A stretch of DNA of 64,000 bases from Mycolicibacillus trivialis (GCF_002102395.1 NZ_LQPZ01000008.1:248001-312000), one strand, 5' to 3'; shown: positions 26,446 to 34,653, counted from the stretch's first letter. Notes: a model not told the origin generated them from the sequence alone. Numbers and translations: made by a program.

Positions 26446-27098
26446 GTGCACCGGAGACCCCGACCGTGATGGTCGTCGACGACCACCCGATCTGGCGGGA
26501 CGCGGTGGCCCGCGATCTGGCCGACGAGGGCTTCTCGGTGGTGGCCACCGCCGACGGGGTGGCGTCGGCGAAACGGCGTGCCGGGGTCGTCAAACCCGAC
26601 GTGGTGCTGATGGACATGCGGCTGACCGACGGTGACGGTGCGCAGGCCAGCGCCGAGGTGCTGGCGGTGTCGCCGTCCTCGCGGATCCTGGTGTTGTCGG
26701 CCTCCGACGAACGCGACGACGTATTGGAGGCGGTCAAGGCCGGCGCCAGTGGCTATCTGGTCAAGAGCGCTTCGAGAGCCGAACTGGCGGAGGCGGTTCG
26801 GGCGACGGCGGCGGGCCGGGCGGTGTTCACGCCGAGCCTTGCCGGGCTGGTCCTGGGGGAGTACCGGCGCATCGCGCGGCGCCCCGATGGTGATCCGGCC
26901 GGCCCCCGGCTGACCGAGCGTGAGACCGAGGTACTGCGGTACGTCGCGAAGGGCCTGTCCGCCAAACAGATCGCCGCGAAGCTCACGCTCAGCCACCGCA
27001 CCGTGGAAAACCATGTGCAGGCGACGTTCCGGAAACTGCAGGTGGCCAACCGCGTCGAATTGACCCGCTACGCGATCGAGCACGGCCTGGATCGCTGA
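26442..27098 (+). CDS. NarL/LuxR-family response regulator
   Basis: A 218-residue regulator with a receiver domain: acidic pair VVDDHP, phosphoacceptor D58 in VVLMDMR, and lysine in YLVKS. The C-terminal LuxR-type helix-turn-helix shows LTERETEVLRYVAKGLS and KQIAAKLTLSHRTVENHV. It is cognate to the overlapping MacS-type kinase. The DUF2339 gene 50 bp downstream could be a target or part of the operon. Confidence 0.92.
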   Translation: MSAPETPTVMVVDDHPIWRDAVARDLADEGFSVVATADGVASAKRRAGVVKPDVVLMDMRLTDGDGAQASAEVLAVSPSSRILVLSASDERDDVLEAVKAGASGYLVKSASRAELAEAVRATAAGRAVFTPSLAGLVLGEYRRIARRPDGDPAGPRLTERETEVLRYVAKGLSAKQIAAKLTLSHRTVENHVQATFRKLQVANRVELTRYAIEHGLDR

Positions 27099-27156
27099 TC
27101 GAGCCGGGTAGATTTACCTAGAATCGGGTGCCGTCGGGCGTGCCAGAGTGATGCCC

Positions 27157-28911
27157 ATGACCGCATCGTCTCGCCGTGTGCTCGCCGGAGTCGTCGCCGA
27201 ACTCGACGTGATGACCTATCGGTTGTCGCAGATCCGGGGGCAGCTCGCCGAACTCGAACAGGGGCCGGAACCGTCCGTCGCGGCACCGACGCCTGCTCCG
27301 CCGGCGGCATCCCCGGCCCCTACGGCGCCGGCACTCCCGGCCCCGCCGGTCCCACCGGCGCCGCGGCCTCGCGCGCCACGGGATTCGAGCTGGATCGGCA
27401 AACTGCTGGCCGTCGCCGGGGTGGCCGTCACCCTGATTGGTGTCGTGCTGCTGCTGGTGCTGGCCGCCCAGGCCGGGCTGCTGCGCCCGGAGATCCGGGT
27501 GCTCGGTGGCGCGGCGTTGGCTTCCGCTCTGGTGGGCGCGGCGATCTGGTGGCAGTCCCGCCCCGGCGGACGCATCGGCGCGATCGCCCTGGCCGCCACC
27601 GGTATCGCGGCCGGCTATCTGGATGTGCTGGCGGTGACCGCCGTCTACGAGTGGGCGCCCGCGGCCGTCGGGCTGGTGTTGGCCGCCGTGGTCGCCGCCG
27701 GTGGCCTGGTGCTGGCCCGGCGGTGGGACTCCGAGCAACTCGCGCTGCTGGTCGTGGTGCCGCTGATCGGCCTGGCCCCGGTCCTCACCGACGGGATCGA
27801 CCTGTTGCTGGTCGGGTTCATGCTGACCCTGTCCGCCGCGGTGCTGCCGGTGCAGCTGGACCGGGACTGGGTCGGCATGCACGCCGCCCGGATCGCGGCG
27901 GCCACCGTGCCGCTGCTGTTCGCGTTGCTCGCCGGCTCCGGTGCCGGCCCGGCCACCTGGCCGCTCGCGGCGTGCTGCGGCCTCGCCGCGGTGCTGGCGA
28001 TCGGCAGCGGGCTGGTGCTGCTGCCCGGTTCCGCCAAGCCCGCTGTGCTGGCGGCGCTGAGCGTGGCGGGCACCGTGCCGGTGCTGGCGGCCGGGGTCGC
28101 GGTCGGGCCGGTGGCGGCCGCGCTGATGGCGGCGGGGCTGGCTGCAGCGATGCTCGCGGTGGTGTTGCTCGGCGCGCAGTTGCCCGCGGTGGCCCGGCAG
28201 GTCTTCGCCGCGCTGTCGGCGGTGGCCGCCCTGATCGCGGTCACCGTCGGGTTCGACGGCCCGGTCGCGGTGCCGGTCCTGCTCGGGCTCGGTGTGGTGG
28301 TGGCGCTCGGCGGTCACCGGGACGTGTCGGCGCGGTGGGCGGCTGCCGGATTCGGGGTCGCCGGGACGCTGGGGCTGCTGGCCCTGGCGCCGCCGTCGGT
28401 GGTCACCGTCCCGACCCGCCTGCCGGTCGCCGAGGCGGTCTCGGTGCTGGTCTCCAGCGTGCTGCTGATCGGGTGGACAGCGGCGTTGGGCTGGGCGTTC
28501 CGGTGGGCCGCCCGGCCGGCCGGCGACGGTGCGCGCGCCGCGGGGGTCTGCGCCGGGGCGCTGGCCATCTACGCCGTCACCGTGTTCACCGTCACCGCGG
28601 GCGTGCTCGCGTTCGGCACCGGCGGCGGGTTCCTAGGCGGGCACGTGGCCGCCACCCTGTGCTGGGTCGCGATCGCGGCGGGCCTGTTCGGTTACGCGCT
28701 GCGGGCGCCCGACCGTCAGGCCCGCGACACCGCGGTCGGGGCGGGATTAGCGCTGACCGGCACGGCCATGGCCAAGCTGTTCCTGTTCGACCTCGGCACC
28801 CTCGACGGCATGTTCCGGGTCGCGGTGTTCCTGGTCGCCGGGCTGGTCCTGCTGGGGATGGGCGCCGGTTACGCCCGCAGCCTGACCCGCCAGGACCGCA
28901 TCCGGAGCTGA
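27157..28911 (+). CDS. DUF2339 multi-pass membrane protein
   Basis: A ~584-residue protein. A short helical, coiled N-terminus (AELDVMTYRLSQIRGQLAELE) leads into an Ala/Pro linker. About 14-18 hydrophobic segments then run to the end. This matches DUF2339, a family of unknown function often near cell-envelope genes. The last part (MAKLFLFDLGTLDGMFRVAVFL) is the most conserved piece. GTG at 27148 and ATG at 27151 are alternative starts. Its final 165 bp overlap the opposite-strand cyclase frame. Confidence 0.8.
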   Translation: MTASSRRVLAGVVAELDVMTYRLSQIRGQLAELEQGPEPSVAAPTPAPPAASPAPTAPALPAPPVPPAPRPRAPRDSSWIGKLLAVAGVAVTLIGVVLLLVLAAQAGLLRPEIRVLGGAALASALVGAAIWWQSRPGGRIGAIALAATGIAAGYLDVLAVTAVYEWAPAAVGLVLAAVVAAGGLVLARRWDSEQLALLVVVPLIGLAPVLTDGIDLLLVGFMLTLSAAVLPVQLDRDWVGMHAARIAAATVPLLFALLAGSGAGPATWPLAACCGLAAVLAIGSGLVLLPGSAKPAVLAALSVAGTVPVLAAGVAVGPVAAALMAAGLAAAMLAVVLLGAQLPAVARQVFAALSAVAALIAVTVGFDGPVAVPVLLGLGVVVALGGHRDVSARWAAAGFGVAGTLGLLALAPPSVVTVPTRLPVAEAVSVLVSSVLLIGWTAALGWAFRWAARPAGDGARAAGVCAGALAIYAVTVFTVTAGVLAFGTGGGFLGGHVAATLCWVAIAAGLFGYALRAPDRQARDTAVGAGLALTGTAMAKLFLFDLGTLDGMFRVAVFLVAGLVLLGMGAGYARSLTRQDRIRS

Positions 28912-30117
28912 CCGGCCCTGTAGGTACCAGGTCCGCATCGGGCCCTTGCCCTTGACCTCGACCTCACCGCGCGGCTCGAAGATGAACTCGTCGCGCAACC
29001 GGTCGTAGACGTTGTGCGGCACCTGGATCCGCCCGGCGGCGCCGGTGGACTCCATCCGGGCCGCCACGTTCACCGCGTCGCCCCACACGTTGTAGAAGAA
29101 GCGGCGGGAGCCGATCACGCCGGCGACGACGGGCCCGTCGGCAAGCCCGATCCGGATACGCAGCGGGCGCCCGGACGGGGTGTCGGTGCGTGTCACGGCC
29201 TCGGCCATGTCCAGTGCGAAGTCGGCCAGAGCCGCCAGGTGGTCGGCCCGCGGCTCGGGCACGCCGCTGACCACCATGTAGGAGTCGCCGGTGGTCTTGA
29301 TCTTCTCCAGGCCGTATTTGTCCACCAACTCATCGAAGGCGGTGTAGAGCCGGTCCAGATACCGGACCAACCCGTCGGGGCTGGTGCCAGCGGTGAATGC
29401 GGTGAAGCCGACGATATCGGCGAAGAGCACCGAGGCGTCATCGTAGCGGTCGGCGATGACGTCGTGGTCGGGCTGTTTGAGCCGGTCGGCGACCTCGACC
29501 GGCAGGATGTTGGTCAGCAGCGCCTCGGATCGTTGGAATTCGGCCTCCAACGCCGCCTCCGCGCGGGCCATCTCCCGTAGCGCAACCCAGACCGCCGCGA
29601 CACTGATGAAGGCCACCGAGATCACCGTCGTGATGAACCCGACGGTCGTCAGCCAATGCGGCTGGATGCCCGCGTCCTCGGGAACCAGGAACTCCAGCCC
29701 GATCACCAGACCGGCTCCCACGGCAGCCACCACCGCGGCGAGCACCACATGCTCGACACCGAGGATCAGCACCGCGATGGCCGCCGCCGCCAGGAAATAG
29801 AACTGCAGTCCCGAGCCGGTGCCCACAGCCCAGATGAGCAGGGAGAGCGAGAGGTAAGCGGCGGCGACGAACGCCAGGGGCGCAACCAGTTTCCCGAACC
29901 GGGCGAGTTTGGGTGTGATGAGGAAAACGGCCGCACTGCCCACGTTGATCAGCCCGGTCCAGGACTGGGTGGCTCCCACGAGCAGCTGCAGGACACCGAA
30001 GCCGCCGGTGATGACCGCACCGATGCGCGCCGTGAGGATCAGCACCCGTAGTTGCTGGGAAGCGCGTTCGACGGAGCGTTGCCCCGCGGCCGAGGAGCAC
30101 TGAACGCGGCGATGCAT
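28747..30117 (-). CDS. cya: Membrane class III adenylate/guanylate cyclase (Rv1625c-like)
   Basis: A 456-residue protein with six membrane helices (about 25-185), a signalling helix (NILPVEVADRLK) and one class III catalytic domain (about 225-395). Present are metal Asp234 (LFADIVGF), Lys274, metal Asp278 (GDSYMV), and transition-state Asn350 and Arg354. The adenine-specifying Asp of Rv1625c (Asp365 in FYDVWGD) is Asn343 here (FYNVWGD). The enzyme should homodimerise; nucleotide preference may be altered. The last ~55 residues overlap DUF2339 on the other strand and do not look like a cyclase end. Confidence 0.88.
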   Translation of the reverse strand: MHRRVQCSSAAGQRSVERASQQLRVLILTARIGAVITGGFGVLQLLVGATQSWTGLINVGSAAVFLITPKLARFGKLVAPLAFVAAAYLSLSLLIWAVGTGSGLQFYFLAAAAIAVLILGVEHVVLAAVVAAVGAGLVIGLEFLVPEDAGIQPHWLTTVGFITTVISVAFISVAAVWVALREMARAEAALEAEFQRSEALLTNILPVEVADRLKQPDHDVIADRYDDASVLFADIVGFTAFTAGTSPDGLVRYLDRLYTAFDELVDKYGLEKIKTTGDSYMVVSGVPEPRADHLAALADFALDMAEAVTRTDTPSGRPLRIRIGLADGPVVAGVIGSRRFFYNVWGDAVNVAARMESTGAAGRIQVPHNVYDRLRDEFIFEPRGEVEVKGKGPMRTWYLQGRSAPDAVLAGQAAGVTGAHPQQDQPGDQEHRDPEHAVEGAEVEQEQLGHGRAGQR

Positions 30118-30155
30118 CGCGACCGCGTGACCGGCGGCCGCGAGCTTTCACCTGC

Positions 30156-30781
30156 TCACCACGGCAGCAGCGTAACGCCTGCACCGGCCAGTTCGGGGGC
30201 GACGGCGCTGACCCGGCCGGTCATCGCCAGCAGCAGCGCCTCGGCACGCCCGTGCACCGGCTCACCGGAGCCCGCCGACCAGTCGATGTCGGTGGCGATC
30301 AGCCGCACGCCCCGGGTGCGCCGGGCCGCGCCGATCACCGGGCTGGCGCGCGCATAGTTCATCGCCGCGACCAACCGCGGCTCGGGGATCTGCCGCCGCA
30401 GCCCCAGTGGCCGGCGGATGTCCTGCTGGTGGACGAGGCATTCGATGAGCGCCACCCGACCGCCGTAGAGGGCGCCTGCACCCGCCGGGCGGCTGCCGTG
30501 TCGCATCCGGGTGGCCAACTCCGCCGGCGCCAGGCGGGCACCGGCCTCGAGCGCCGTGCGGTTGAGCCCGTCGACGTCGCCGCGGGCCCGCAGCATCGCG
30601 ACGGTCAGGCGTGGGAGGCTCTGATCGAGGTAGGCCAGGGTGTGAGCGGCCACGTCGCGCACCGTCCAGCCCGCGCACAGGCTGTCCCCGCCCACTGGGC
30701 GGGGGAGAGGCTCTCCAGCAGCGCGGCGAACTCCAGGCGCTCGGCGGTGGCCATGGCCCGGATCGCACCACGTTTGGTCAT
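30156..30781 (-). pseudogene. Frameshifted maleylpyruvate isomerase/DinB-like (mycothiol-dependent family) gene
   Basis: The N-terminal part (MTKRGAIRAMATAERLEFA to LSPAQWAG) and the C-terminal part (DSLCAGWTVRDVAAH onward, 30156-30695) lie in different frames. They join sensibly if one G is added in the run of four (plus-strand C at 30686-30689). The restored product would be about 208 residues with the TIGR03083-type W-x-V-x-D-V-x-A-H motif, in which His is a metal ligand. This is a true frameshift or a sequencing error in a homopolymer. It is divergent from the acyl-CoA dehydrogenase gene with a ~24-bp gap. Confidence 0.7.
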
Positions 30782-30805
30782 GGTCGATAACGGTAACCCG
30801 TGCTC

Positions 30806-32185
30806 ATGGCCTTCGACCTCACGCCGACCGCAGCGCAGCACGACCTGGCCCGGCGCACCCACGAGTTGTCCGAGTCGGTGATCCGTCCAGTGGCGCTGGA
30901 ATACGACCAGCGCCAAGAGTTTCCGTGGCCGGTTCTGGAGGAGGCGGCCGAGCGCGGGTTCTACAGTCCGCTGTTCTATCGGGACCTGATCGGGGACTCC
31001 AGTGGGGTCTCGTTGCCGATGTTCATGGAGGAACTGTTCTGGGGCTGTGCGGGAATCGGCCTGGCGATCGTGATGCCGGCGCTGGCGCTGTCCGCCATCG
31101 GTCAGGCGGCCACACCTGAACAGATGCTGCGGTGGGCGCCGGAATGCTTCGGCACCCCCGGCGATCTCAAGCTTGCCGCGCTGGCCATCTCCGAGCCCGA
31201 GGGCGGCAGCGATGTGCGCAATCTGCGCACCACGGCGCGGCGCGACGGCGAGGACTGGGTGATCGACGGCCACAAGATGTGGATCGGGAACGGCGGCATC
31301 GCCGATGTGCACGTCGTCAACGCCGTCGTCGACGAGGAACTGGGCCACCGCGGGCAGGCGCTGTTCGTCGTCCCGGGCGGCACACCCGGCCTGGAGCTGG
31401 TCCGCAAGCTGGACAAGCTGGGCTGTCGCGCCTCGCACACCGCCGAGCTGCGGTTCGATCGGGTTCGGGTGCCTGCGGAGAACCTGCTCGGCGGTCAGGA
31501 CAAGCTCGACCACAAACTGGCGCGGGCCCGGGAGCGGCTGGCGTTGGGCAAGCGGTCCGGTTCGGCGACGCTGGGCACCTTCGAGCAGACCCGGCCGATG
31601 GTCGCCGCCCAGGCGATCGGCATCGCGCGTGCGGCGCTGGAGTATGCCACCGAATACGCCACCAGCCGTGAGGCTTTCGGCGGGCCGATCATCGACAACC
31701 AGGGTATCGCGTTCCCGCTCGCGGAGTTGGCCACCCAGATCGACGCGGCAAGGCTGTTGACGTGGCGCGCCTCCTGGATGGCGGCCAACGGCATCGCGTT
31801 CACCCGCGGGGAGGGGTCGATGTCGAAGATGGCGGCCAGCGAAGTCGCCGTGCGGGCCACCGAGCGAGCGATCCAGACCCTCGGCGGCTGGGGCTACATC
31901 ACCGATCATCCGGTGGAGAAGTGGTACCGGGATGCCAAGCTGTACACCATCTTCGAGGGCACCAGCGAGATCCAGCGGATCGTCGTCTCGCAGGCACTGG
32001 GTGCTGCCGAAGGCACGCCGCCGCTGCATGTGGAGATCGAGCCCAGCGGTGGTCCGCTGAACCGGCTGTTCGGCCGGGGCGCGCCGTTGCGCGGCCGGGT
32101 CGCGGAGGCGGCTCTGGCGGCCCAGGATCGGGTTCCCGAGCCGGTCATGCGGTTGGTGATGCGGGCGCTTCGGCCACCCCGGTAG
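30806..32185 (+). CDS. Acyl-CoA dehydrogenase (FadE family)
   Basis: A ~459-residue FAD enzyme oxidising acyl-CoA at the alpha-beta bond. It shows LAALAISEPEGGSD (FAD/substrate loop), DGHKMWIGNGG, a TIFEGTSEIQR segment with the catalytic glutamate, and TLGGWGYITDHPVEKWYRDAK near the active site. The C-terminal ~60 residues extend beyond the standard domain. ATG at 30806 is preferred; GTG at 30800 is possible. The substrate chain is not predictable. Confidence 0.9.
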   Translation: MAFDLTPTAAQHDLARRTHELSESVIRPVALEYDQRQEFPWPVLEEAAERGFYSPLFYRDLIGDSSGVSLPMFMEELFWGCAGIGLAIVMPALALSAIGQAATPEQMLRWAPECFGTPGDLKLAALAISEPEGGSDVRNLRTTARRDGEDWVIDGHKMWIGNGGIADVHVVNAVVDEELGHRGQALFVVPGGTPGLELVRKLDKLGCRASHTAELRFDRVRVPAENLLGGQDKLDHKLARARERLALGKRSGSATLGTFEQTRPMVAAQAIGIARAALEYATEYATSREAFGGPIIDNQGIAFPLAELATQIDAARLLTWRASWMAANGIAFTRGEGSMSKMAASEVAVRATERAIQTLGGWGYITDHPVEKWYRDAKLYTIFEGTSEIQRIVVSQALGAAEGTPPLHVEIEPSGGPLNRLFGRGAPLRGRVAEAALAAQDRVPEPVMRLVMRALRPPR

Positions 32186-32187
32186 CC

Positions 32188-32613
32188 CTAACCTTCGGCG
32201 CGGGTCAGCGCGATGACCGGGATGACCCGGTCGGTCCGCTCCCGGTAGGCGGCGAAGCCCGGATAGCGTTCGGCTTGAATGGCGTAGAGCCGGTCGTGCT
32301 CGGCACCGGTGATCTCGGTGGCATCGACCGGGTAGGTCTCGGTGCCTACCTCCACGACCGCGGACGGGTGGGCCCGCAGGTTGTGATACCAGGACGGGTG
32401 GGTGTCCTTGCCCTCGTTGGAGGCGAAGACGATGATGCGGTCGCCGTCCGGCAGGTACATCATCGGGCTGGTGCGCTGCCGGCCGGACTTGGCGCCGGTG
32501 GTGGTCAGCAGCAGCACCGGCGCGCCCTCGAACGGGCTGCCGAGTTTCCCGCCGCGACTCCGGAATTCGGCGATGTTGCGTTCGTTGAACGCCAGGACCC
32601 GGTCCTTCTCCAT
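32188..32613 (-). CDS. Deazaflavin (F420)-dependent nitroreductase-family protein
   Basis: A 141-residue Ddn/FDOR-B-type split-barrel protein. Family marks are NERNIAEFRSRGGKLGSPFEGAPVLLLTT, TGAKSGR, PMMYLPDGD, FASNEGKDTHPSWYHNL and the C-terminal ERTDRVIPVIAL. Such proteins use F420H2 to reduce quinones or nitroaromatics in mycobacteria. An AGGAAGG ribosome-binding site lies inside the 3' end of the upstream SDR remnant, so translation is probably coupled. It converges with the acyl-CoA dehydrogenase gene, with 2 bp between stops. Confidence 0.88.
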   Translation of the reverse strand: MEKDRVLAFNERNIAEFRSRGGKLGSPFEGAPVLLLTTTGAKSGRQRTSPMMYLPDGDRIIVFASNEGKDTHPSWYHNLRAHPSAVVEVGTETYPVDATEITGAEHDRLYAIQAERYPGFAAYRERTDRVIPVIALTRAEG

Positions 32614-32617
32614 GGTT

Positions 32618-32866
32618 TCAGCCTTCCTGTTGCTTCAGCACCGCGGTGAGGGATTGCCGCGGGATGTCGGGGTAGCGATGGTTCTCCGGGTTCTGCAGCC
32701 GGCCCTTTCCGGCCATCATCGGCAGCTGATACATCAACGGGAGCACCCGCATCGGGTCGGTGGTCTCGGCGGTCAGGCGGCGGGCGATCGCCGCGCCGAT
32801 GCCGCGACCGCCGCCGGTCACCAGGATCCGTTTACCGGAGAAGCGCGGTTGCTGAGGTTCGGCCAT
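32618..32866 (-). pseudogene. Truncated short-chain dehydrogenase remnant
   Basis: An 82-residue frame with a normal ATG and AGGAG site. Residues ~8-30 are a clear SDR Rossmann start (RILVTGGGRGIGAAIARRL). The following 50 residues (TTDPMRVLPLMYQLPMM and onward) are unrelated to the next SDR strands; no NNAG and no YxxxK catalytic motif exists. An internal deletion that fused the SDR N-terminus to the end of another protein explains this best. It may still be translated because it leads into the nitroreductase-family gene. Confidence 0.6.
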
Positions 32867-32985
32867 GGGCTCTCCTGCCTCGGGCGGGCAACACCAGCAC
32901 CGATTATCCACGTATCTCAACGATTGTCTATATTTCCTGGTATTCGTATGATCAGGGCGCGTCCGAACAACCCGACAGGAGGGCC
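32867..32985. promoter_or_regulatory. Divergent control region of TetR and SDR/F420 genes
   Basis: A 119-bp intergenic region, clearly more AT-rich (about 32895-32955) than its surroundings, lies between divergent starts. This is the usual site of a TetR operator controlling itself and its neighbour. I see no perfect palindrome, only degenerate repeats such as CGATT at two places. The operator cannot be fixed by eye. Confidence 0.35.
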
Positions 32986-33555
32986 GTGACATCCGGTGAG
33001 GCCGGCGAGAGCAAGGGCCAGCGGACCCGTCGCCGCATCCTCGCGGCGGCACGCGGCGTCTTCGCCGATGTCGGCTACGAGCGTGCCACGATCCGCGGGA
33101 TCGCGGAGGCGGCCGACGTGGACAAGTCCTCGGTCATCCAGTATTTCGGCAGCAAACAGGAGTTGTTCCGCGAAGCGGTGCACTGGACCATCCCGCTCGA
33201 CGAGGTGCTGTCCGACAGCGCGGAGGAGACCACGGAGAAGCTGGCCCGCGGCATGTTCGCGGCGTGGGCGGCCGACCCGAACTCGCCGATGACGGTGCTG
33301 CTGCGCGCCAGCATGACCAGCGAGGACGCCGCCGACCGGCTGCGCTCACACATCACCGAGGAGGTCACCACCGCGCTGGCCGGGCTGATCGACGCCCCCG
33401 ACGCGCGGCTCCGGGCCGCGCTGCTCGGCGCGATGCTGATGGGGGTGGCCAGCCAGCGCTACCTGCTGCGCATGCCCGACCTGAGCGACATCGACACCGA
33501 CGAGATCCTGCGGGTGATCGGTCCCGCGCTGCGGACCTTGATCGACCCGGATTGA
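32986..33555 (+). CDS. TetR-family transcriptional regulator
   Basis: A 189-residue repressor. The N-terminal helix-turn-helix shows RRRILAAARGVFADVGYERATIRGIAEAADV, then SVIQYFGSKQELF. The C-terminal ligand domain ends with RMPDLSDIDTDEILRVIGPALR. It starts at GTG with AGGAGG about 5 nt upstream. It is divergent from the SDR/F420 gene pair, its likely target together with itself. The inducer is unknown. Confidence 0.92.
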   Translation: MTSGEAGESKGQRTRRRILAAARGVFADVGYERATIRGIAEAADVDKSSVIQYFGSKQELFREAVHWTIPLDEVLSDSAEETTEKLARGMFAAWAADPNSPMTVLLRASMTSEDAADRLRSHITEEVTTALAGLIDAPDARLRAALLGAMLMGVASQRYLLRMPDLSDIDTDEILRVIGPALRTLIDPD

Positions 33556-33566
33556 CCTGCGGTTTG

Positions 33567-33643
33567 TGGTGCCCTCGGTGAGATTCGAACTCACACTGTA
33601 CGGGTTTTGAATCCGTTTCCTCTGCCAGTTGGGATACGAGGGC
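33567..33643 (-). tRNA. tRNA-Leu (CAA) with short variable loop
   Basis: Read on the - strand: acceptor stem GCCCTCG/CGAGGGC, a 3-bp D-stem (TCC/GGA) with an 11-nt Leu-like loop, anticodon loop TTCAAAA (anticodon CAA, plus 33607-33609), T-arm GTGAG-TTCGAAT-CTCAC, and a genome-encoded CCA. The anticodon stem has one A-C mismatch at its loop end. The variable region is only five bases (ACAGT), whereas leucine tRNAs normally have a long class II variable arm. It is transcribed from a good promoter just upstream and converges with tetR. Confidence 0.85.
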
Positions 33644-33671
33644 CGTCGTCGCGGGTTCGCCGCAGCATCCC

Positions 33672-33700
33672 AGAATAGTGGATCGGCACGGACGGTCGAA
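33672..33700 (-). promoter_or_regulatory. Promoter of the tRNA gene
   Basis: On the - strand, TTCGAC (plus 33695-33700) and TATTCT (plus 33672-33677) are separated by exactly 17 bp. This gives a start about 20 nt before the mature tRNA. This is the cleanest sigma-A-type promoter in the window. Confidence 0.55.
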
Positions 33701-33754
33701 CATCACATGCGGGTGCGCTTCCGGCGGGCGGCACCGTCGCGAGACAATGAGGGG

Positions 33755-34378
33755 ATGAGTGAGCCCACCCCACCCCAGCCGTCTGCGCACCCGGCTCCGC
33801 ACCGGGTCCTGATCGCCGAGGACGAACCGCTGATCCGGCTGGACCTGACCGAGATGCTGCGCGAAGAGGGCTACGACGTCGTCGGCGAGGCCGGCGACGG
33901 CCAGGTCGCGGTGGAGCTGGCCGAGAAGCTCCGGCCCGACCTGGTGATCATGGACATCAAGATGCCGCGGCGGGACGGGATCGACGCCGCCTCGGAGATC
34001 GCCCGCAACCGCATCGCCCCGATCGTCATGCTCACCGCGTTCAGCCAGCGCGACCTGGTCGAGCGGGCGCGCGACGCCGGCGCGATGGCCTACCTGGTCA
34101 AACCGTTCACCGCCACCGACTTGATCCCGGCCATCGAGCTGGCGGTGAGCCGGTTCAGCGAGATCGCCGCCCTGGAGCGGGACGTGGCGTCGCTCTCGGA
34201 GCGGCTGGAGACCCGCAAACTCGTCGAGCGGGCCAAGGGGCTGCTACAGGCCGCCCATCAGATGAGCGAGCCGGAGGCCTTTTCCTGGATCCAGCGGGCG
34301 GCGATGGACCAGCGCACCACCATGAAGCGGGTCGCCGAGGTGGTGGTGGAGTCGCTCAGCGACCGGTCCGCGGGGTGA
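33755..34378 (+). CDS. pdtaR: ANTAR-domain response regulator PdtaR
   Basis: A 207-residue RNA-binding antiterminator regulator, output partner of the orphan kinase PdtaS in mycobacteria. The receiver domain shows IAEDEP, phosphoacceptor D67 (VIMDIKMP) and YLVKPF. The C-terminal ANTAR domain (about 145-207) has LVERAKGLLQ, A-x-x-W-like and VAEVVVESL segments. Phosphorylated ANTAR proteins bind paired hexaloop hairpins in nascent RNA. ATG at 33755 has GGGG just upstream. The gene overlaps the DUF167 gene tail to tail by 23 bp. Confidence 0.93.
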   Translation: MSEPTPPQPSAHPAPHRVLIAEDEPLIRLDLTEMLREEGYDVVGEAGDGQVAVELAEKLRPDLVIMDIKMPRRDGIDAASEIARNRIAPIVMLTAFSQRDLVERARDAGAMAYLVKPFTATDLIPAIELAVSRFSEIAALERDVASLSERLETRKLVERAKGLLQAAHQMSEPEAFSWIQRAAMDQRTTMKRVAEVVVESLSDRSAG

Positions 34379-34598
34379 TCCGGAACCGTTTCAGCCGGGC
34401 GGTGGGGCCGGACACCAGCTCCACATGACTGCGCGGCACCCCGAAATGCGTTGCGAGCAGAGTCTGTACGGCACGGTTGGCCTTGCCGTCGACCGCCGGC
34501 TCCCGCACGTACACGGTGAGCCCGCCGTCGGCGCCGGTTTCCACCAGCGGACCCTTTCGGCTGCCGGGCTTGACCCGCACCACGACGATCTCGCTCAC
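34356..34598 (-). CDS. DUF167/YggU-family protein
   Basis: An 80-residue small alpha/beta protein with the family features VRVKPGSRK, LTVYVREPAVDGKANRAVQTLLA and VELVSG..ARLKRFRI. Its function is unknown throughout the family. Its 3' end overlaps pdtaR by 23 bp. Confidence 0.85.
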   Translation of the reverse strand: MSEIVVVRVKPGSRKGPLVETGADGGLTVYVREPAVDGKANRAVQTLLATHFGVPRSHVELVSGPTARLKRFRITPRTGR

Positions 34599-34625
34599 CG
34601 CGCCCCCGACCCGCCGCCCGTCCGG

Positions 34626-34652
34626 GCCGCTCCCGCCGCTCCCGCCGCTCCC
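34626..34652. repeat. Three perfect tandem copies of a 9-bp unit
   Basis: GCCGCTCCC is repeated three times without mismatch (34626-34634, 34635-34643, 34644-34652), directly next to the inverted repeat at 34654. It lies about 28 bp upstream of the DUF167 start. Copy number may vary between strains. Confidence 0.7.
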
Positions 34653-34653
34653 G

